Shown piece by piece: positions 61,794 to 64,000 of a DNA stretch of 64,000 nucleotides. The notes beneath the pieces are model-generated. The model had not been told where the DNA came from and searched no databases. It saw only the letters and a program-made list of their open reading frames with translations. The translations under genes and the position numbers were made by a program. Position 1 is the stretch's first letter. Each line of letters starts with the position of its first letter. The stretch lies in the NCBI GenBank assembly GCA_036499395.1, contig DASYDW010000063.1, positions 193,911 to 257,910 on the forward strand, read 5' to 3'. This DNA comes from Pirellulales bacterium (lineage in GTDB: Bacteria > Planctomycetota > Planctomycetia > Pirellulales > JACPPG01).

Positions 61794-64000
61794 CGATCTT
61801 CGTCAAAAAAGCCTTCGGCCAATTGCCGGGGAGTGCCCGCATGTACCAGGTACTTGTGGGCAATCAGATCCGAAAGGCGCGGCAACTGATCGGTTAAACG
61901 TCCCAGCAACCGATCGAGCTTCGTGCGCTCGCCGCGCCGCGGCAGCTTGCGCAATGTTTCGGCTTCGGCCATCCGCACAGCCGTCAGCAGGCTCAACACG
62001 ATGCGCTGCTCGGGGCTGCGCAGCGGCTGCGTCCGGTCGCGCGGCAGATTCTCGACATGATCCGCCAGCGTAACCAATTGAAATGCGACCGAGCGAGGAT
62101 TCGAGTCGTCGGTCAAAACCAAGTCCAGCACCGGCGCCGGCTGCAATGTTGCCAGATAGCGCGAACGATACGTCATCACGCTGTCGGCCACTTCCAAGAA
62201 TGCTTCCAGCACAGGCGCGTCGTGGGCCGCGATGTCGACCAGGATATTCTGTGCGAGCGTCACCGTGTGCAGGGCTCGCTCCAGCCGGCGGCCGATATCA
62301 AGAAAGCGCCACCCCTGGGTGCGGGTCATACTTTCGTCGACCAGCCCGCCAAATGCCGCCAGATCGATAATCATGCGATTGGCCAGCATCAGGATATCGC
62401 TCAGACCGACTGACGAGCGGCTCGACAGCAATTGAAATTCTTCGTGAACGCGATGAATAATCCGCCAGCTATCGACTGAAATGCGATCGCGCACGAGTGA
62501 ACCCAGCCGATGCACGGCAGCCACGATCGACGCCAGGCTGGCCGATTGTGTGGCGTCGAACACCGCGGCGGGTAATGCCCGTTCGATAGCGGGCAACTGC
62601 TGGCGAATTTCCTCGATGACGAATCCCGGCTCCAACTGGCCAAGCGCCGCCAAGCAGCGCAGCAGCGGATTCAACTCCGGCAGGCTGGCGATGTCGTGCT
62701 CGCTGGTCAAGCGGCCGAGAATCGTGCGCAGCAGTCGCGCCGAACCGTCAGCCCGTTCGATTTGTCGGCCGAGCCAGAACAGGTTATCCGCGACACGACT
62801 GGGAAGTTCGTTGCCACTGCGTCGCAATTCAATCGCGTGCCCCGGCGGTGTCAGCAACGTCACTTCGCGTACCGGCCCTTCGGCCAGCACCCAGGCATCT
62901 TTGCTCCCTTCACCCCCTAGGACTGAGCGATCGAGCTGCGCCGGATCACGCGAAACGCGCACCAGCCCGCCGGGCAACGTGACGTAAGAATTCCCGGACG
63001 CCACCAGATACACCCGCAACGCCATGTAAGCGGGTTCGAATCCAGCGTCGGTCGAAACGGGGACGCACGAACGCCCGAATCGCTCCTGCGCGACGTAGCG
63101 TTCAGGGTGCTCGGCAAAACGTGCTTCACTGACGAAGTCACTACTGGGCGACGCGCTCGGATTCGTTGACAAACGTCCGCGGCGAAACGCCGTCGACAAT
63201 GTAATTTCGTGCAGACGCTGCTTAACGTGCTCGCGTCCGGCCGCGTCGCCGCACCACCAGGTGCCGATCGACGGCATACAGAGATTTTCGTTCAGCAACG
63301 CACGGCACAAGTCAGGTAAGTAGCCCATGAAGACCGCCGGCTCGACGAGCGAACTGCCGAGTGCATTGGCCACCGCGACATTCCCCGAGCGCACCGATTC
63401 CAGCAATCCGGGCACGCCCACCGCCGGATCGCCGCGCAGTTCCAGCGGATCGGCATGTGCGTCGCTCAAGCGACGAAAAATCACATCGACCGGAAGCAGC
63501 CCGCCCAGAGTTTTCAACAGGACGTGATCGTCGCGAACCGCCAGGTCCCCGGATTCGACCAAGGTGTAGCCGAGATAGCGCGCGAGATAGGCATCTTCGA
63601 AATAATGCGGGCTTTGCGGCCCCTGACTCAACAGCACAATGCGTGGATTGGTCGTTTGTTTCGGAGCGAGCTCGCGCAAAGTTTCGCGCAGCGCGATGAA
63701 GAACGGCGCCATCCGTTCTACCCGGCTGCGCCGAATGACGCTGGAAAGCATCCGCGAGACGACAATCCGATTCTCGAGTGCGTAGCCTGCCCCCAACGGC
63801 GCATCGGTCCGATCGGCCACGACCCACCACCGTCCATCGGGCGAGCGAGCCAGGTCCGCCGCGTAAAAATGCAGGAATACGTCGCGCGCGGGTCTCTGTC
63901 CGTGCAATTCGCGATGAAACGTCGGGTGCGCAAACAGTAGATCGGCCGGCAGCAATCCTTCGGTCAGCAGGCGTTGCGGGCCGTACAGATCGGCCAGCAC
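61790..64000 (-). CDS. Circularly permuted ATP-grasp ligase fused to an alpha-E domain, truncated at the window edge
   Basis: At least 736 residues; the N-terminus lies beyond base 64000. The first ~390 visible residues are the circularly permuted ATP-grasp (FLHFYAADLARSPDGRWWVV, DRTDAPLGAGYALENRIVVS, LLKTLGGLLPVDVIFRRLSD, VANALGSSLVEP), predicted to ligate an amino acid or peptide with ATP. From about residue 405 the alpha-E domain follows (VADNLFWLGRQIERADGSAR, then long helices to the C-terminus). In many genomes the two are separate genes; here they are one polypeptide, coupled to the transglutaminase gene. The product and target peptide are unknown. Confidence 0.92.
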   Translation of the reverse strand: MLADLYGPQRLLTEGLLPADLLFAHPTFHRELHGQRPARDVFLHFYAADLARSPDGRWWVVADRTDAPLGAGYALENRIVVSRMLSSVIRRSRVERMAPFFIALRETLRELAPKQTTNPRIVLLSQGPQSPHYFEDAYLARYLGYTLVESGDLAVRDDHVLLKTLGGLLPVDVIFRRLSDAHADPLELRGDPAVGVPGLLESVRSGNVAVANALGSSLVEPAVFMGYLPDLCRALLNENLCMPSIGTWWCGDAAGREHVKQRLHEITLSTAFRRGRLSTNPSASPSSDFVSEARFAEHPERYVAQERFGRSCVPVSTDAGFEPAYMALRVYLVASGNSYVTLPGGLVRVSRDPAQLDRSVLGGEGSKDAWVLAEGPVREVTLLTPPGHAIELRRSGNELPSRVADNLFWLGRQIERADGSARLLRTILGRLTSEHDIASLPELNPLLRCLAALGQLEPGFVIEEIRQQLPAIERALPAAVFDATQSASLASIVAAVHRLGSLVRDRISVDSWRIIHRVHEEFQLLSSRSSVGLSDILMLANRMIIDLAAFGGLVDESMTRTQGWRFLDIGRRLERALHTVTLAQNILVDIAAHDAPVLEAFLEVADSVMTYRSRYLATLQPAPVLDLVLTDDSNPRSVAFQLVTLADHVENLPRDRTQPLRSPEQRIVLSLLTAVRMAEAETLRKLPRRGERTKLDRLLGRLTDQLPRLSDLIAHKYLVHAGTPRQLAEGFFDEDR

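Noticed and set aside
1-64000. CRISPR arrays, prophage, transposons or tRNA genes
   Set aside because: No regularly spaced direct repeats, transposase or integrase ORFs, terminal inverted repeats or cloverleaf sequences were seen on either strand.

Overview
The window looks like chromosomal DNA of a planctomycete, most likely order Pirellulales or a close relative. The markers are a DUF1559 pilin-like protein, a DUF1501 protein divergent from a multi-heme PVC-type cytochrome, DUF1207, two PEP-CTERM proteins, Hanks-type kinases, a Tat-exported hydroxypyruvate isomerase-like protein, and GC-rich, loosely packed genes with many single-gene units. I see no phage, transposase, integrase, CRISPR array, rRNA or tRNA.

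Layout. 0-4 kb: tail of an unknown gene, a membrane-anchored Ser/Thr kinase, an RluA-type pseudouridine synthase, a DUF1361 membrane protein and Maf. 4-14.5 kb: a large secreted metzincin-like protease, a receiver-like orphan, an Mrp/ApbC P-loop protein with an incomplete CxxC, an M50 protease/SGNH hydrolase pair, an ABC ATPase coupled to an unknown membrane protein followed by a frameshifted secreted protein, and a PEP-CTERM protein. 14.7-19.1 kb: an alkylation-repair pair (Ada-AlkA fusion and Ogt), an Hyi-like protein and a GNAT-like protein. 19.2-24.2 kb: a sulfate-uptake operon (substrate-binding protein, CysT, CysW, CysA, YezD) behind a good promoter with a palindrome directly downstream, then a BON protein. 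24.3-26.6 kb: lipoprotein, DUF1559 protein with terminator, small orphan. 26.7-34.4 kb: DUF1501 protein, five-heme cytochrome and coupled beta-propeller protein, frameshifted PEP-CTERM protein. 34.4-35.6 kb: gene-poor stretch with an apparent leucine-rich-repeat remnant. 35.6-48.2 kb: GH32 hydrolase, dicarboxylate symporter, DedA, small metallopeptidase, methyltransferase, a peroxiredoxin-kinase fusion, GNAT, NUDIX, sialidase, small secreted protein, FAD oxidoreductase, cold-shock protein with terminator. 48.9-64 kb: DUF1207 protein, DegT aminotransferase, LarA-like protein, giant AsmA-like protein, MBL hydrolase, an unrecognised helix-hairpin-helix/HTH protein behind a long non-coding leader, a GT2 glycosyltransferase, and a transglutaminase/ATP-grasp-alpha-E pair running off the end.

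The best candidate for something undescribed is the single ORF at 41582-42952, which joins a typical 2-Cys peroxiredoxin (both redox cysteines kept) to a Hanks-type Ser/Thr kinase with an HGD catalytic loop. It is a plausible one-protein peroxide sensor kinase. Other points worth a look are the unknown 58.5-kb DNA-binding-like protein, the operator-like palindromes at 1.8, 19.3, 26.2 and 58.3 kb, and two single-base homopolymer frameshifts (13.09 and 34.24 kb) that break secreted-protein genes.
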